From assembly GCA_904063045.1 (NCBI GenBank), contig CAJFCJ010000005.1, positions 28,569-92,568 on the forward strand: a DNA stretch of 64,000 bases, in the 5' to 3' direction. This DNA comes from Dimorphilus gyrociliatus. Taxonomy: Eukaryota > Annelida > Polychaeta > Dinophilidae. Positions 1 through 11,021 of this stretch are shown here, in pieces. The first letter of the stretch is position 1, and each line of letters begins with the position of its first letter. The notes under the pieces are model-generated. The model did no database searches, had not been told where the DNA came from, and was given only the letters and a program-made list of their open reading frames with translations. Made by a program: the position numbers and the translations under genes.

Positions 1-39
1 AAAATTTAGTTAAAACTGGTATTGGAAAAATTGAAATAT

Positions 40-693
40 TTACCCTAAACAACTTGATAGGCCTGATAGACAAAATTTCGACATTGCATATAAAAGAATC
101 TTATTTTGTATCCGTCCAGCAAGGGATGACATGTTAATAATTCTACCATTCGCCATATGTAACAAATGGAGAAATTTAAATGACATTATTGCTGGAGCAA
201 CCGCATTAACGTTTAAAACTTCCCTAACTTTATGCGGTAGAATCGTCTCCGGCGAACCAAGATTGTGTCCAATAATTCCAGCATTATTCACTAAAGCGTA
301 TAGACCATTTTCACCAACTTTTTGACTAACAAATTCCCTAAGTTGTTCAATTTCATCGTCATTCGTTACGTTCAGAATGAAAGTTGTCAATCTATTTGAA
401 GAGGATAACGATAAATCTTTAGCTCCTTTTTCAGTTAGGCAAGTAGCTATAACATTCATTCCTTTATTGTCAAGACGTTTCGCCAATAGATTTCCAAATC
501 CTGAAATTTTTTTTTTTTGTCTGTTCATTACGAAGGAAATAAACAATTTCAACTTACCAGTATCACATCCGGTTATTAAAACGTATCTATTTTTAATATT
601 CCTTATATAAATAGATCTTATAAAATGTTCAATACACCTTAATAGTATTATTAGTAGTAAAATACTTGTTAAAAATCCTAAAGTTGTAAGCAT
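40..693 (-). CDS. SDR9C-type short-chain dehydrogenase/reductase (5' exons, runs off left edge)
   Basis: Start ATG at 693, followed by a hydrophobic N-terminal segment typical of membrane-anchored retinol/steroid dehydrogenases. Exon 1 is about 558-693 and exon 2 about 44-500; the 57-bp intron (501-557) has a GTAAGT donor and a TTTCAG acceptor. Splicing makes the cofactor motif TGCDTGFGN, the classic TGxxxGxG of NAD(P)-binding SDRs, followed by LLAKRL and CLTEKGA, which I recognise as SDR9C (RDH16/RDH7-like). NNAG and the active-site YAMSK are present, as is the catalytic Ser in the NMSS stretch. A donor (GTAAAT) at 43-42 shows that the rest of the gene lies beyond the left edge. The likely role is oxidation or reduction of retinoids or hydroxysteroids at the ER membrane. 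Family assignment is strong; substrate is inferred from family only. Confidence 0.88.
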   Translation of the reverse strand: MLTTLGFLTSILLLIILLRCIEHFIRSIYIRNIKNRYVLITGCDTGKLKLFISFVMNRQKKKISGFGNLLAKRLDNKGMNVIATCLTEKGAKDLSLSSSNRLTTFILNVTNDDEIEQLREFVSQKVGENGLYALVNNAGIIGHNLGSPETILPHKVREVLNVNAVAPAIMSFKFLHLLHMANGRIINMSSLAGRIQNKILLYAMSKFCLSGLSSCLG

Positions 694-1048
694 TTTGCTG
701 TGTTAATAATTTAAAATCCCAATTTTGAATCTTCCACACAAACTCAAACCATTAATATAAAATATATATTGTATTTGTATAAAAAAATTTCTTATCTATA
801 AATCAGTTATTTATGTAATGAATTGCTCATAATGGGTGAGATAAGAGAGTGAGGTAGAAAAAGGGGAGGGGAGGCAGGAGGCAGAGGCAACAGTTGTTTC
901 TAATGCGCAGACAACATATGATGCTCATTTTATAAATTATAAATCAACAAAATCAATTTATAACGTCACCTAGTGATCTAGTTTTAGTACAAATAAAACA
1001 ACCCCTCCAATTGCCATAAGCAACTTGGATCAATACTAAAAAAACAAA
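694..1048. promoter_or_regulatory. Divergent intergenic region with a polypurine tract
   Basis: These 355 bp separate two divergent genes (SDR on -, LRR on +), so they must hold both promoters. A nearly pure G/A run lies at about 835-892 on the + strand, in an otherwise AT-rich stretch. No clear TATA box is placed for either gene. The regulatory role is inferred from position only. Confidence 0.4.
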
Positions 1049-2959
1049 ATGGCGTCCAATATTGAATTATCTACACGTAGCGTTCGTAAAAAAATTGAAA
1101 ATAATGATTTTAACGGATACTCAAAGTTATTTAAACAGTTTGAAAATTCATCAAATACAATAACGACATTTAAATTTCAAGGTTATAATTTAAATTATAA
1201 AAATTATTTATCAATTGCTCAACTATTTAGCAATTGTCATCAAATCGAATACGTTAATCTATCGGATAATCTACAAATTGGAAATAGTTTAATCCTAATC
1301 GTAAAACAATTATTACAATGTTCAAATACTTTAAAATATCTTAACGTAACCGGATGTAATTTAAATTCAAAAATTTGTAAACGTTTTGGTAATTTATTAA
1401 TTTATTTTACAAATATTCAAGAATTTTTTATTGGCGATAATCCAAATATGAAAAGAGGATTTTTAAAAATATGTAACGGACTTCAATCATCAACCAATCA
1501 TCTTAGAAAATTCAGTATTTATAATTGTAATTTAAACGCACCAACATGTAATTCACTTGAAAAACTATTGATTAATTGTACTCTAATTGAACATCTGAAT
1601 ATTGGCAATAATCCAAATATGAATAATGAATTTTTAAGTATTTGTAACAGTCTTAAAAAATCATTTAAAAATTTAAAATTTCTTTCATTAAAAAATTGCA
1701 AAATTAATGAAAATAATTCAATTGGTGTGAAGGAATTATTGATGGAATGTCGTGAGATTATTGGAATATATCTGGATGATAATGAAAAGATAAGTTATGG
1801 TTTTTTGGAAATTTTTAAACAACTTGAAAAATCTAAACAAAATTTAAAGTTTATTTCTTTGAATTTTTGTAATTTAAATGAAAATATGGCTACCAGTTTA
1901 GGTAATCTTTTACCAAATTGTTCAGTCCTTGAAGAACTTTATTTAAAAGAAAATCGAAATATTGGACCAAACGGTTTTTTAAATATTACTATTGGGCTTG
2001 AAAATTCGTCTGCTAGTTTAAAAGAATTGGATTTTGAAGATTGTAATCTGGATGAAAATATGAGTAGATATATTGGAAATTTACTTCAAAAGTGTCATCA
2101 AATTGATAGTATCTACTTGAAAGATAATGTTAATATGGGAGATGGTTTAATAGAAATTCTTAAAGGACTTGAAAAATCATCTCAAACTTTACAAGTTCTA
2201 GATTTGGAGAATTGTGCATTGGGCGATAATATCAATAAATACTTAATAAATTTATTAGATAAATGTTCAAAAATTGAGAAAATATTTCTTGGTGAAAATC
2301 AAAATATACAACTTTTTCAAATATTCAAACTGCTTGAAAAATCTAACAGATATTTAAAAACTCTTGGTTTTGACAATTGTAAAATGAATAATGATGATTT
2401 TAATGAAAATCTTGTAAAGTTATTAAATCAATGTATAAAGTTAGAAGCTATATATTTTGAAGGAGATGATTGGATAAGACAAGACTTTATAGGTATATGC
2501 TCAGGGATCAGAAATTCTTGTAACACGTTACAGACCTTGAATTTCGAAAATTGTAATCTCGAGGAAGAAGCATTTAATAGTATTGGAAATTTATTAATGC
2601 ATTGTCATCAAATTGAAGAAATCTATGTTGGTTGGAATTTTTATGGTAAAAATGGAATTTTAAAAATTTGTGAAGGTCTTGAAAAATCTTCTACATTTTT
2701 AAAAATTATTGGATTTCAGTGTTGCGGTATAGATGAAAGCTTATGCGATCATATTGGATTTTTGCTAATGAAATGTTCAAATATTAAAAAAATTCATCTA
2801 GCAGACAACTTTATTAAAAATGGATGGATACCAATTTGTCTTGCATTAGAAAAATCTTTACAAACTTTGGTTCAAATTGATTTTAGAAATTGTTTTTTAA
2901 GTAGGAAAATCTGCAAAAAAATTACAAACCAATTTGGGTCTAAAATTGTTAGACTTTGA
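1049..2959 (+). CDS. LRR_RI-like leucine-rich repeat protein, 11 modules, single exon
   Basis: An uninterrupted 636-aa ORF starting at ATGGCG. It is built almost entirely of about 11 copies of a 56-58-residue module, each two leucine-rich repeats. A typical module carries a hallmark such as LGNLLxxCxxIExIYLxxN, then an MGxGFxxICxGLxxSSxTLK stretch and a CxLxE turn. There is no signal peptide or membrane segment, so it is probably cytosolic. The style resembles ribonuclease-inhibitor or NLR-type LRRs, without any visible NACHT or death domain. It has the same module number and order as the gene at 30908-32830 (-), so the two are paralogs in opposite orientation about 30 kb apart. An AATAAA lies 128 bp past the stop. 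Binding partner unknown. Confidence 0.85.
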   Translation: MASNIELSTRSVRKKIENNDFNGYSKLFKQFENSSNTITTFKFQGYNLNYKNYLSIAQLFSNCHQIEYVNLSDNLQIGNSLILIVKQLLQCSNTLKYLNVTGCNLNSKICKRFGNLLIYFTNIQEFFIGDNPNMKRGFLKICNGLQSSTNHLRKFSIYNCNLNAPTCNSLEKLLINCTLIEHLNIGNNPNMNNEFLSICNSLKKSFKNLKFLSLKNCKINENNSIGVKELLMECREIIGIYLDDNEKISYGFLEIFKQLEKSKQNLKFISLNFCNLNENMATSLGNLLPNCSVLEELYLKENRNIGPNGFLNITIGLENSSASLKELDFEDCNLDENMSRYIGNLLQKCHQIDSIYLKDNVNMGDGLIEILKGLEKSSQTLQVLDLENCALGDNINKYLINLLDKCSKIEKIFLGENQNIQLFQIFKLLEKSNRYLKTLGFDNCKMNNDDFNENLVKLLNQCIKLEAIYFEGDDWIRQDFIGICSGIRNSCNTLQTLNFENCNLEEEAFNSIGNLLMHCHQIEEIYVGWNFYGKNGILKICEGLEKSSTFLKIIGFQCCGIDESLCDHIGFLLMKCSNIKKIHLADNFIKNGWIPICLALEKSLQTLVQIDFRNCFLSRKICKKITNQFGSKIVRL

Positions 2960-3086
2960 AAAATTTTCTAACAATTCATTCAGCCTATTTTTAAATATTA
3001 ATGAAGAAAGAAACTGTCCAAAGAGGGAGTATTTTTTAGACTGGTTCCATTTATATTATGATCAAAAGCTACTCAATTAACATTTC

Positions 3087-3092
3087 AATAAA
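3087..3092 (+). terminator. AATAAA polyadenylation signal of the LRR gene
   Basis: An AATAAA lies 128 bp downstream of the TGA of the preceding single-exon LRR gene and about 100 bp before the next gene, which is a normal 3'-UTR distance. Confidence 0.5.
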
Positions 3093-3192
3093 AAGACATT
3101 TGAAATAAAATACAATATAAAGAAATGCCAAGTCTATAAATATACACACTTTAGAAAGAGAGTCGTTTAAAAATTCAAGTTAAAGTTTCAAA

Positions 3193-6100
3193 TTGTTCTA
3201 CAATTCAACAAAAAAGACAAACACTAAATATATGATTTTAATAATATTTCTATTGTTTTGTTGTTTAAATAAAGCAGAAATATTTGAAAATGAGAATAAT
3301 TATTTTTTGGATGTTATCAATGAGACTCAACAATATGCTGAAGGATATTTAAAGATTTTGTTTAAAAAGGAAGTTTTTTCTGTCCATTTTGAATATGAAC
3401 AGAGAGAATTTCCTTTAATAATAGGCGGAATTATGGGATACGACAATTTTTATTCCATTTCCTATGCAACTGATTTAAAAATTTTAACCAAATTTGAAAT
3501 AGTTTTCATTGGAGATAAATGCTGTTTTCTGTAAATAGAAATACCTATTTATTTTTTAGCTTTAGTTTTTAAAAATTAGGCCTATGTTACAATTCATAAG
3601 AAAAGTCATTGACTTGTCATTTTTCCATAGAAAAGTCACTAAGGCGAAGAAAAAACTTGTAAAATTAATTTTAAAATATTTCAAAATGACTTCTCCATGT
3701 TGGCAATTATTTTTTTGTCTAATAAATTAATAAATCTTAATTATTAAATTTTAACAAAACAGATATTCTAAGTAGACCAACTTCACAGCTAAATGTTCAT
3801 AAACTCTTCCTAAGAAAAGGGAACAGTTTATTTAAATTATTTACATTAAATACATACAATAAGAAGAGAATTTGTGAACAAACACTACTCCAAATACAGG
3901 AAACATATGTCAATGAATTGAAATTCAATACACTTGAAAAAGTTCTTTTATTGGTAGAGGATGATGGTAGTTTTACATTTCTATTCAAGTACTCAGAATC
4001 AATGGCAAATATCAGTAGAATATATTGCAAACATAATGAAATGAATGGTATGAAAATTTCATTCTAAAATTAAACTAAACTACTATTTTGTTTTAAAGAA
4101 ATTAAGAGAATTTCAAATGGAGTTTCTCTATTATATGCTCTTACTATGGCAGATGATTTAAAAATGTGGAAATATATAATTGCATCTAAATCTCATGGAA
4201 AATTACCATTAGCTTTTAGTATATTAATTCATATTAAACAATGTTGTTCATTTATTTGTTGGAATATTAATAAACAAGTACCAATAATGTCTACTTGTAA
4301 ATCAATTGTAATCATATCAAAAGTTTCTTATCTTTCACATAGAAAAAATCATAATTCCATATAAACAGCTTTCTTTTTTTTATTTTTTAGAAATATTTTC
4401 CAATAATACATCCTTGTGGTGACTTAAATACAAATATTTTGGATTGTTTTTTTTACAAATATCCAACAATACAAACGAAAAAAATCAGAATTGCAACAAC
4501 ATTTTGTGAACATGATTTTGAAAATAGTTAGTTTTTGTTCTAGGCCTAAGGCAGGAAGGGAGGGATGTAAAAATTTCTTATTTTTTTTAATACTAAATAC
4601 CAGCTGTACAAATCTATTTTGCAGTGCATACAATGAAGAGTTTAATAAATACTCAATTGCTATTCCATAAATATAGAGAGCAAGACAAATATGATATAGG
4701 AGTATTAAAAATGAGATTAAAGAATAATTCATTGGATACATTTCATGTTCAATACAAAAAGCTGCCAACAAATATATTGATTCAGATTTGTTCAGCAATT
4801 GGCTATGATAATCTCTTTTCTCTTGTGTATCCTTGGAAAATTTCCAAAACGGAAAAAAACTACAAATATTATGATATATTTTCAAAGAGTTTGAAGATTT
4901 GCTGTTATTTGTAAGTTGTTTTCCATGTGAAACTATTTTTTTTTTCCAACTATTCACCTTGATTGGGAAAAAGTATGAAATATTATTTGAATCAAAAAAT
5001 TATGATCCAGTTGCACCACTTTTTAAAAAAGAAATCTATATTATAAAATTATGTAAAGATGTTTGTAACCTATTTTCAATGATTTTTAATTCACTAAATT
5101 GCTATTTTGCAACAATAAAAAGAAAGTTGAATGTAAAAATTTGAATTTAATTTTTAAAATTATTTAAAAGATATATAATCTTTTTTCTCTTTAGAAATTT
5201 GACATGTTAAGTTGTTCGCGTAATTCAGGTTATAAAAGCTGTAGTGTGGTAGAGGGAACTTCAAAGATGATATATGAAGCGAATATAATTTGTGATAATA
5301 CAAAAGGAAAATATAGTAATCATCTTTATTAATCTTTTCTGTTCAATTTATGAAACTGATAGAAAGTATAAAAAATTGACAGGCATTTTTCAAATTGTAT
5401 ACAAAAATTCTTGGCTTGCACTTAAATATGTTGAACATTTTGAAATTGGTGTTATTTGCAAATATTTTGGTTTTAATTATGGGAAAATAATTCAAGAATC
5501 AAGTATTGCTGAATATATATATATAAATTTGATGGTTATGAATTCACTTATGTTGACAGTTTTGAAACAATTTCATGTAAAAGTATATCACTTTTAAATT
5601 GTAACTTTAAAAGAAGAAAGTAAGAAATTCCTTTTTTCTTATTGCAAAAGTATTAGTAAAATAATCATGTGAATCATTAAAAGGATATTAAGAAAATGGC
5701 TGCCATATTATTTAGAATGTTCCCATGAAAATGTTATTGAAAGTAAAAATACTAATATTTCATTTTTTTTGTTTAATTATTCTAATATGTTTGAATTTTT
5801 TAACTGATTGCCCCAAAACCTCTGCTTTGCTGATCTACGATGTCTGCTATTATACTTTTGAGTATACTAGACAAGCATTAGTATCAGAGATGAAAGAGTT
5901 TTGTGTAAAAAAGAATTTAACATACTCTGATTATCCAACACTTAATTCATTGTTTGTCACCCTATTCTTATCATATGTCAAAATGCCAAGCGTTGAGAAA
6001 TTTTCGGAGGATAATCCATTCGGTTATCAAAGTAAAACCAAACTTTTTATTGAAAACTTTCTATTTGTGTTTTTTTTATATGTTGTTCTAGTCTTGGAGA

Positions 6101-6273
6101 AAAGAAAATATAGGAGAAATCAATACATTTATGTGACAACAAGTGGTAGAACAATCAGTATTCCTCCATTTTATAACAAGGTCAGTAAAAGGAATTTGTC
6201 AATTTTTCCAATTAGTGATTCATTCTTTTCCTTGTGCCAAAAAAAAACCAAAACAGATCAGAAAGCGTGTTAA
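3193..6273 (+). CDS. Multi-exon SRCR-like receptor with signal peptide and C-terminal membrane segment
   Basis: The best start is the Met at 3232, which opens a signal peptide (MILIIFLLFCCLNKA). Exons are inferred at 3193-3530, about 3788-4046, 4100-4364, 4390-4530, 4624-4910, 4960-5145, 5195-5320, 5350-5597 and 5725-6273, with GTAAAT, GTATGA or GTAAGT donors. Repeated segments follow a scavenger-receptor-cysteine-rich plan: a short beta strand such as GIFQIVYKNSW, then ICxxxGYDN (GVICKYFGFNYG, QICSAIGYDNLFSL, IGGIMGYDNFYSI). One segment has paired Cys before an IICDN end. The last exon has a hydrophobic segment (about residues 112-128 of that ORF) followed by a basic stop-transfer KRKYRRN. 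The cysteines are fewer than in textbook SRCR domains, so the assignment rests on pattern. Exon joins are approximate, and some pieces may be pseudogenic. Confidence 0.5.
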
Positions 6274-6454
6274 ATATATAAATCAACAATCATTTGAAAA
6301 TTCTGACAACTATAAACTAAATTGTAAAAGTATTTTATATAAAATTAAATATATTCAAACAGATATCTAAAACAGAAAATTTTTTCAACAAAGTTAAATT
6401 TCTCACTTATTGTTTATTTCAATCATATTGGGTAATTTTTATTCTATATGTTTG

Positions 6455-6935
6455 ATGATGAAAATGGGATAAAGATGTTAGGAATCTAGTAATCAAGAAA
6501 CATAATGAATTAGGAAAATTAAGGGCAACAGCAAGGGCTTTGGATTGGCACCGTCCACTATAAGTGATAGTTTTAGATATGAACCACCATGACAAGAGAA
6601 TTGGGGTTGTCCAAAGCCTCACAGAAAGAGACATTGGCAGAATGAAAAGGATTGTGAAGAGACTTAAAAGAAACAAGGAAAGGGTGACAGCAGGAAAGAT
6701 TTTAAAGAAATTAGAACTGGATATAAGCCTTAGAACAATTCATAGGGAGCTGAAAAGACAAAATTTGAATTATGAAAGAATAAGACGAAGAGACGATCTC
6801 ACACCCAAGGATTACAAAAGAAGAGAACAGTATTATCTTAAAACACCCAAGTATAATTATATAACCGTCACCCTAATCCTGACAAAATATTTGGAATATG
6901 ATGGGTCACAATTCCAGTCTGAGGATGAACTACAA
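6455..6935 (+). pseudogene. Tc1-like transposase N-terminal remnant
   Basis: Two adjacent frames encode the paired helix-turn-helix domain of a Tc1/mariner transposase. The first (about 6460-6555) reads as a recognition helix ending in RATARALDW; the second (6564 onward) has the Tc3-type segment with SLRTIHRELKR followed by RRRDDLTPKDYKRR. The catalytic domain is missing or unrecognisable after about 6900. The frame break at about 6560 and the truncation make it dead. Related pieces lie at 8120-8350 (C-terminal part, opposite strand) and 12290-12890. Confidence 0.7.
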
Positions 6936-7019
6936 AATGACAAAAATATTAGTCCGAAACCATTGTCTAGATTGTTTTGTTCGGTTTATCAAAATTTGCA
7001 GTGTCTGGGTTTTTCAGAC

Positions 7020-7610
7020 GATTACTATATGTGACTCTATTCAACGAACAATGAATCATTTAACAAATTTAAAAATATTAAAAATGAATAATTATCCTCT
7101 GAAATCAATTTTAAGTAAATCATTCAAGCCATTAAACAATTTGAAATATTTGTCAATGAAAAATATTGTCTTCAAAATGGAATATTTCATTCAAATAATT
7201 AATGGTTTTATGAATATTCAAATTATTCATATTGATTTTTTTAATTATTGCTGCTATGTATGGAAAACGTTGGGTAGTAATGTAATATGTAAATTTAAAT
7301 TCAAAATTTTATACAATTGTAAAAATCTTTTAAATTTAAATATTATTGTTGTTATTTTTTGGTTTTTTGGTATATTTGGTGTTATTTTTAGTTTATAGTC
7401 AATCTATTTATTTTCAAAGTCAGAAACATTTTTTAAATATCAGAATATCTTGTTAAGCATAGTATCATTATCAATTTCTGTGTATTTTCTATCAATTTCT
7501 AGTGTTAATGTATATTTGAAAGAAATCTTCATAGAATCAATATACAATTGGAAAAATAGCATTTTTTGCTCTTTTCTTGGAATACTAATGACATCATCCT
7601 TCTATATGCT
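7020..7610 (+). pseudogene. LRR-containing rhodopsin-type GPCR fragment (GRL101/relaxin-receptor style)
   Basis: The first part (about 7030-7320) has irregular leucine-rich repeats (LTNLKILKMNN, LNNLKYLSMKN). A hydrophobic segment with an FFGIFG core follows (about 7340-7395), matching TM1 of LRR-bearing class A receptors. A second stretch (7450-7605) contains SSVNVYLKE, then YNWKNSIFCSFLG, which matches the TM2-extracellular loop-TM3 pattern of GRL101-like receptors with the conserved loop Trp and TM3 Cys. Reading frames change between blocks, so this is either small exons or a decayed copy. A related TM1-TM2 segment occurs at 41838-42000 and in the LDLa gene at 39875-41220. Confidence 0.5.
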
Positions 7611-7998
7611 AAGGAGCATTTTCTGTATATTAATTCTGAAGAAAAATTATTAGAGAATGATATTGGAACAATTATTTGTGAAGAGTTCTATAAGAATTTC
7701 AAATATTTGAAATGCAGTTTAAAAATTATTTTGGCTATAAAATATGTTCATGAAAAGGAATTGTCATTAAAAGATTCTCCTAATTTGCATTCATTATTTT
7801 ATGATGTATGAAAATATTTTTATAATGATAAAAGCTAACAGATTTCTTTAAATTTTATTTAGAACATGAATAATACCTATTTCCTTTCTGTTAGAGATTT
7901 TTGTGTAAAAACATCAATGAGTGAACAAAGAGATATTTATGATTTTGGTATTATATTAAGAAAAATTCTACAAAAACGAAAACATTTTATCTGCTAAA
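7611..7998 (+). pseudogene. Protein-kinase-like C-lobe fragment (possible pseudokinase)
   Basis: Two short exons are inferred, 7611-7806 and about 7863-7997, joined by an intron with a GTATGA donor and a TTTAG acceptor. The first contains ILAIKYVHEKEL, matching the helix before a kinase catalytic loop (pattern LxxIAxAMxYLHxxxI). The usual HRDL is absent (LSLKDSPNLHSL instead), as in receptor-guanylate-cyclase kinase-homology domains. The second contains EQRDIYDFGIILRKIL, matching the conserved D-V-W/Y-S-F-G-I-L-L-W-E-I-L helix. The N-lobe is not found. It may be the intracellular end of the upstream SRCR-like receptor, separated by transposon insertions, but that link is inference. Confidence 0.42.
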
Positions 7999-8119
7999 AA
8001 ATTTCAATGAAACAATCTTTTTGGAAAATGTTGCAAATGTTTAGTATATCTATCTTTGGTAATAGGAGGAGTTTTCTTCAGTCTCTGCTTTCATAACTCT
8101 CCTTAATACTTTTTTTTTT

Positions 8120-8350
8120 TTTTATGTGACCACCCTCTCTTTTTATACATTTATTAATTCTGTGACCCATTCCGTCATATAAATGTGGTATTAAGTCTGG
8201 ATTCTTCTCAATAACGTCAATTTATCCTCCAACTCAAACTGTGGCCCATTGTAAACCATTCTTTTTGTAAGGTGCCAAATATTCACAATTGGGCTCAGAG
8301 CAGGGCTCTTTCCTGGCCAATCAATTGGTTTGATATCATTTTTTATAAGC
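8120..8350 (-). pseudogene. Tc1-like transposase C-terminal remnant
   Basis: Minus-strand translation gives a segment with DWPGKSPALSPIVNIW, the signature around the third catalytic residue of Tc1/mariner transposases (consensus WPxxSPDLNPIENLW), followed by a typical tail ending in a degraded TELIN stretch. Asp and Glu positions of the consensus are altered, and in-frame stops follow. A poly-T run (8108-8123) lies just outside. Confidence 0.65.
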
Positions 8351-8596
8351 CCTTTTTATTATTCTAGCTGTATCCAGCGTTATCTTGCATTATCAGATTG
8401 ATATTACATTTAATTAAGTTGGAATTGACAGTATAAAACTTAAATAACATCTGTACCTTTTCAAAAAAAAGAATTTACCATGTTAGCTCATTTGAACATA
8501 TTCAATTTAAAAGATATCTTCTTTGTCATATGTTTCCAAAAATCTGGTTTTTGTTCAGAATACTTTTCAAAGGAGAATGTCAACTTTATAACAATA

Positions 8597-8605
8597 GAAT
8601 CTACA
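8597..8605. repeat. Left 9-bp target-site duplication of MULE-1
   Basis: GAATCTACA here is repeated exactly at 11022-11030 immediately outside the right terminus. Confidence 0.9.
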
Positions 8606-8720
8606 GGGTGCAGGAGAAAACGTCCACAAGAGAAAACATCCACAGGAGAAAACGTCCACAAGAAAAAAACGTCCACAGGAGAAAACATCCACAACTGAGG
8701 AGAAAATGTCCATAGTGAAA
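8606..8720 (+). repeat. Left tandem-array TIR of MULE-1
   Basis: About six imperfect head-to-tail units of GGAGAAAACGTCCACA with small spacing changes. They mirror the array at 10905-11021, which reads TGTGGACGTTTTCTCC on the + strand. The short ORFs across it in all frames are repeat artefacts. Confidence 0.85.
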
Positions 8721-8903
8721 GAGAATTTTTCTTTTTAAAACCTTTGGAGATTAAGATGAAAAGGAAAATTGAGAGAATAAATATATAATTTGTATTTATG
8801 ATATTATGATATGTTGAAAACAAAAACTAAAAACTACAAAACAAACTGCAAAAAAATTATAAAAGACTAAGTTTATAACATGGTAACAAGCTAAATGAAT
8901 GAG

Positions 8904-10583
8904 TTATGACGCAATATAAATGCTGGCTGCCTTTTCCAATAAATCTGATGCAGATATTAATCTGAACTCAAATTGCTCCCATAAGCCAAAGATCTGACTT
9001 TGAATTTTCTGATAAGGCTTTCTCTGTTGTCTACATATCTTTTTCTCACTTAATAATTTCTTGTACAATGGAATCAACTCTGCTTCTCTCTTTAATTCAT
9101 CAATGATAACATACAATGAAGAATTGGCATGGATATTCCTGTTTAATCTATTGTGCCATCCTTCCAGGTCATTGTTGGTTCTGATTGCTTCACCATATAT
9201 TGACCAGGTATGTGGTGGGTAATATCCATATAGCCACTGGTTCTTGATGTAATCAATAAATGGTCCTAAATGAGTTGAGGTTGTCTGTTCAATGTTTTTG
9301 AATGCATTTTCAATGATGTTTGATGGCAAAAATGGTAATGCCATTATTTTTTTCATTGTGTGGTAACACTCTCCTTTTGCCTTATATTCACAAGAGTAGC
9401 CCAATTCCTAAAATTATTACATTTCTTAATTTTTTTGCAACAGATGATGATAAAAGTTACCTGAATTTTCCTATATACAGATTGGGTCCAGTGAAAGACA
9501 CATCCTTTAATTATAACCTCAGGATAAACAGATGACAATGCTCTCCAGATACCTTTTTCAAAATCCACCACAAATTTCATTGGGAAATGTTGATTGGTCA
9601 GCTCCTTTATGGACTTTTTTTAAGAATTTTAATACTTAAAAAAATTGAAATTAAAAGTATGTGTACCTGAAATAATTTCTTATAAGCTGTCTTTTTCTTT
9701 GATCCCATAAATGCAAACAGTAATGGAATTTGTTTCATTTCTCCATGTTATTTGATGAACTCATGAACTGTGAACAATTGGTAAAATGGGTCTCTGACAC
9801 ATTTAAATGTTCCATCCAAAAACCATATCTTTCCTTTAGACAGTAGTTCAATTTGTTTGGAAATTATTATTCTGTCATCTTTCATTTTAATATCTTTTAC
9901 CAGAAACTCATCTGGTATAAATGATATTTCAAAATTTGAGTGAATATCTGTCAGCTCTTCTGGCTTGTAAACATATAACCATCATAGGCTAATAGGTCTT
10001 TACCTTTTTGACTCATTCCTTTCAGAATTTTGAAAGTTGGCTCCATATCTACTCTTTTTGATGTTGGAGAATTTATGAAAGAAGTTTCCATCAAATTATT
10101 TAAATCCTGTGAATGATTTTCTGTTGTGATTTCAATGTTACACCCAATCATTAGATCTGTGCTGTTGTTTTCAACAATAACATCATTATCATCAACATCT
10201 GTTCTCATATTTCTATCACTTTCTTTTTCATTTTCATAAATATCTGGACCATTACCAACAACATCATTCATAGTATTTTGAACTTCATATGTCATCTCTA
10301 CTTCCTTTTCCACTTCAGAGTTCACTGTTTTGATTTGACTAGTAGACAGCTGTTGTAAGGTGACCAAACATGTTCTCTTAGAAATATCTTCACAAATATT
10401 GCAAAGAAAGAGATGATTTTCTGTTAATACAATCATTTAAAAAAATGATATATGCTATAAAATTGAATTTAACCTACTTTTCATGCATTTCTTGTGAATT
10501 ATTACCCAATGGTGACATAGTTGACACTTTGCTTTATGCTGTCTTCCAACCATTTTCTCCTTACAATTGTAGCAATATGCCAT
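8904..10583 (-). pseudogene. FLYWCH/MULE transposase of MULE-1, internally deleted
   Basis: Minus strand, five inferred exons. Exon 1 (10478-10583, ATG at 10583) and the start of exon 2 (to 10420) form an N-terminal zinc finger: MAYCYNC, then CQLCHHW, a His/Cys pair, then LCNIC. Exon 2 continues through an acidic linker to the FLYWCH start (MSQKGKDLLAYDGYMF), where it is cut. The sequence jumps at about 9958 straight into the MULE domain, so the FLYWCH cysteines and histidines are lost. Catalytic DDE residues are visible: D in WFLDGTFK (about 9815), D in FVVDFEKG (about 9560), E in NNDLEGWHNRLN (about 9160). An in-frame stop also interrupts the block between the first two. The last exon is 8904-9407. 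The protein would cut and paste the element by binding its termini; this copy is not functional. Confidence 0.82.
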
Positions 10584-10904
10584 TATCTATCAGTAAAAAG
10601 AGAAAGTTACCCCAAAATGGCTGCTCAAATATTTTAAAAGAGATTTTATTAATTAAAGTTTTACCTTAAACTGATTCAATTTAAAAGACTTATCAAGAGA
10701 TATTCTGGTGTATTGAATTTTTTTGATATTGTGTTGTACTTGTGAAATATCCTTTTCAGATAATATTTGAATCAAACTCTCCTTTGTATGGAACAAAAAC
10801 AGGAAATCATAAACAGGAAATAGTTCCTCAACAAAATGGAGAACCTGACATTGCATAATTTTTATTATCACTACAATGTACATACATTATTAATTTTAAT
10901 TTCC

Positions 10905-11021
10905 ATGGCCATTTTCCCCTATAGACTTTTTCCACTGTGGACATTTCTCCTGTGGATATTTTCCTCTGTGGACGTTTTCTCCTGTGGACGTTTTCTCTTG
11001 TGGACGTTTTCTCCATAAACC
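10905..11021 (-). repeat. Right tandem-array TIR of MULE-1
   Basis: About five to six units of TGTGGACGTTTTCTCC, the reverse complement of the left array, ending at ATAAACC next to the 9-bp duplication at 11022-11030. Confidence 0.85.

Larger units (their letters stand above)
8606..11021 (-). mobile_element. Mutator-like element MULE-1 with tandem-array TIRs and 9-bp TSD
   Basis: The 2416-bp element is bounded by an exact 9-bp direct duplication, GAATCTACA, at 8597-8605 and 11022-11030. Its inverted termini begin GG and are arrays of a 15-17-bp unit close to GGAGAAAACGTCCACA: about six copies at 8611-8720 and the same in inverse orientation at about 10925-11013. Inside lies a minus-strand FLYWCH/MULE transposase gene (8904-10583). 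A 9-bp duplication with long TIRs is the hallmark of the Mutator superfamily. An internal deletion in the gene makes this copy non-autonomous. Confidence 0.9.

Noticed and set aside
3797-4030. Minus-strand 77-aa ORF
   Set aside because: The plus strand over the same interval gives an SRCR-like exon (LEKVLLLVEDDGSFTF) with splice signals, so the minus ORF is a shadow.
4424-4957. Minus-strand 177-aa ORF with hydrophobic stretches
   Set aside because: It opposes plus-strand exons with good donors (GTAAGT at 4912) and SRCR-like motifs; no family signal on the minus strand.
8480-8823. Overlapping ORFs on both strands rich in Lys-Arg-Pro or Trp-Thr-Phe-Ser-Pro
   Set aside because: They are translations of the MULE-1 terminal array.
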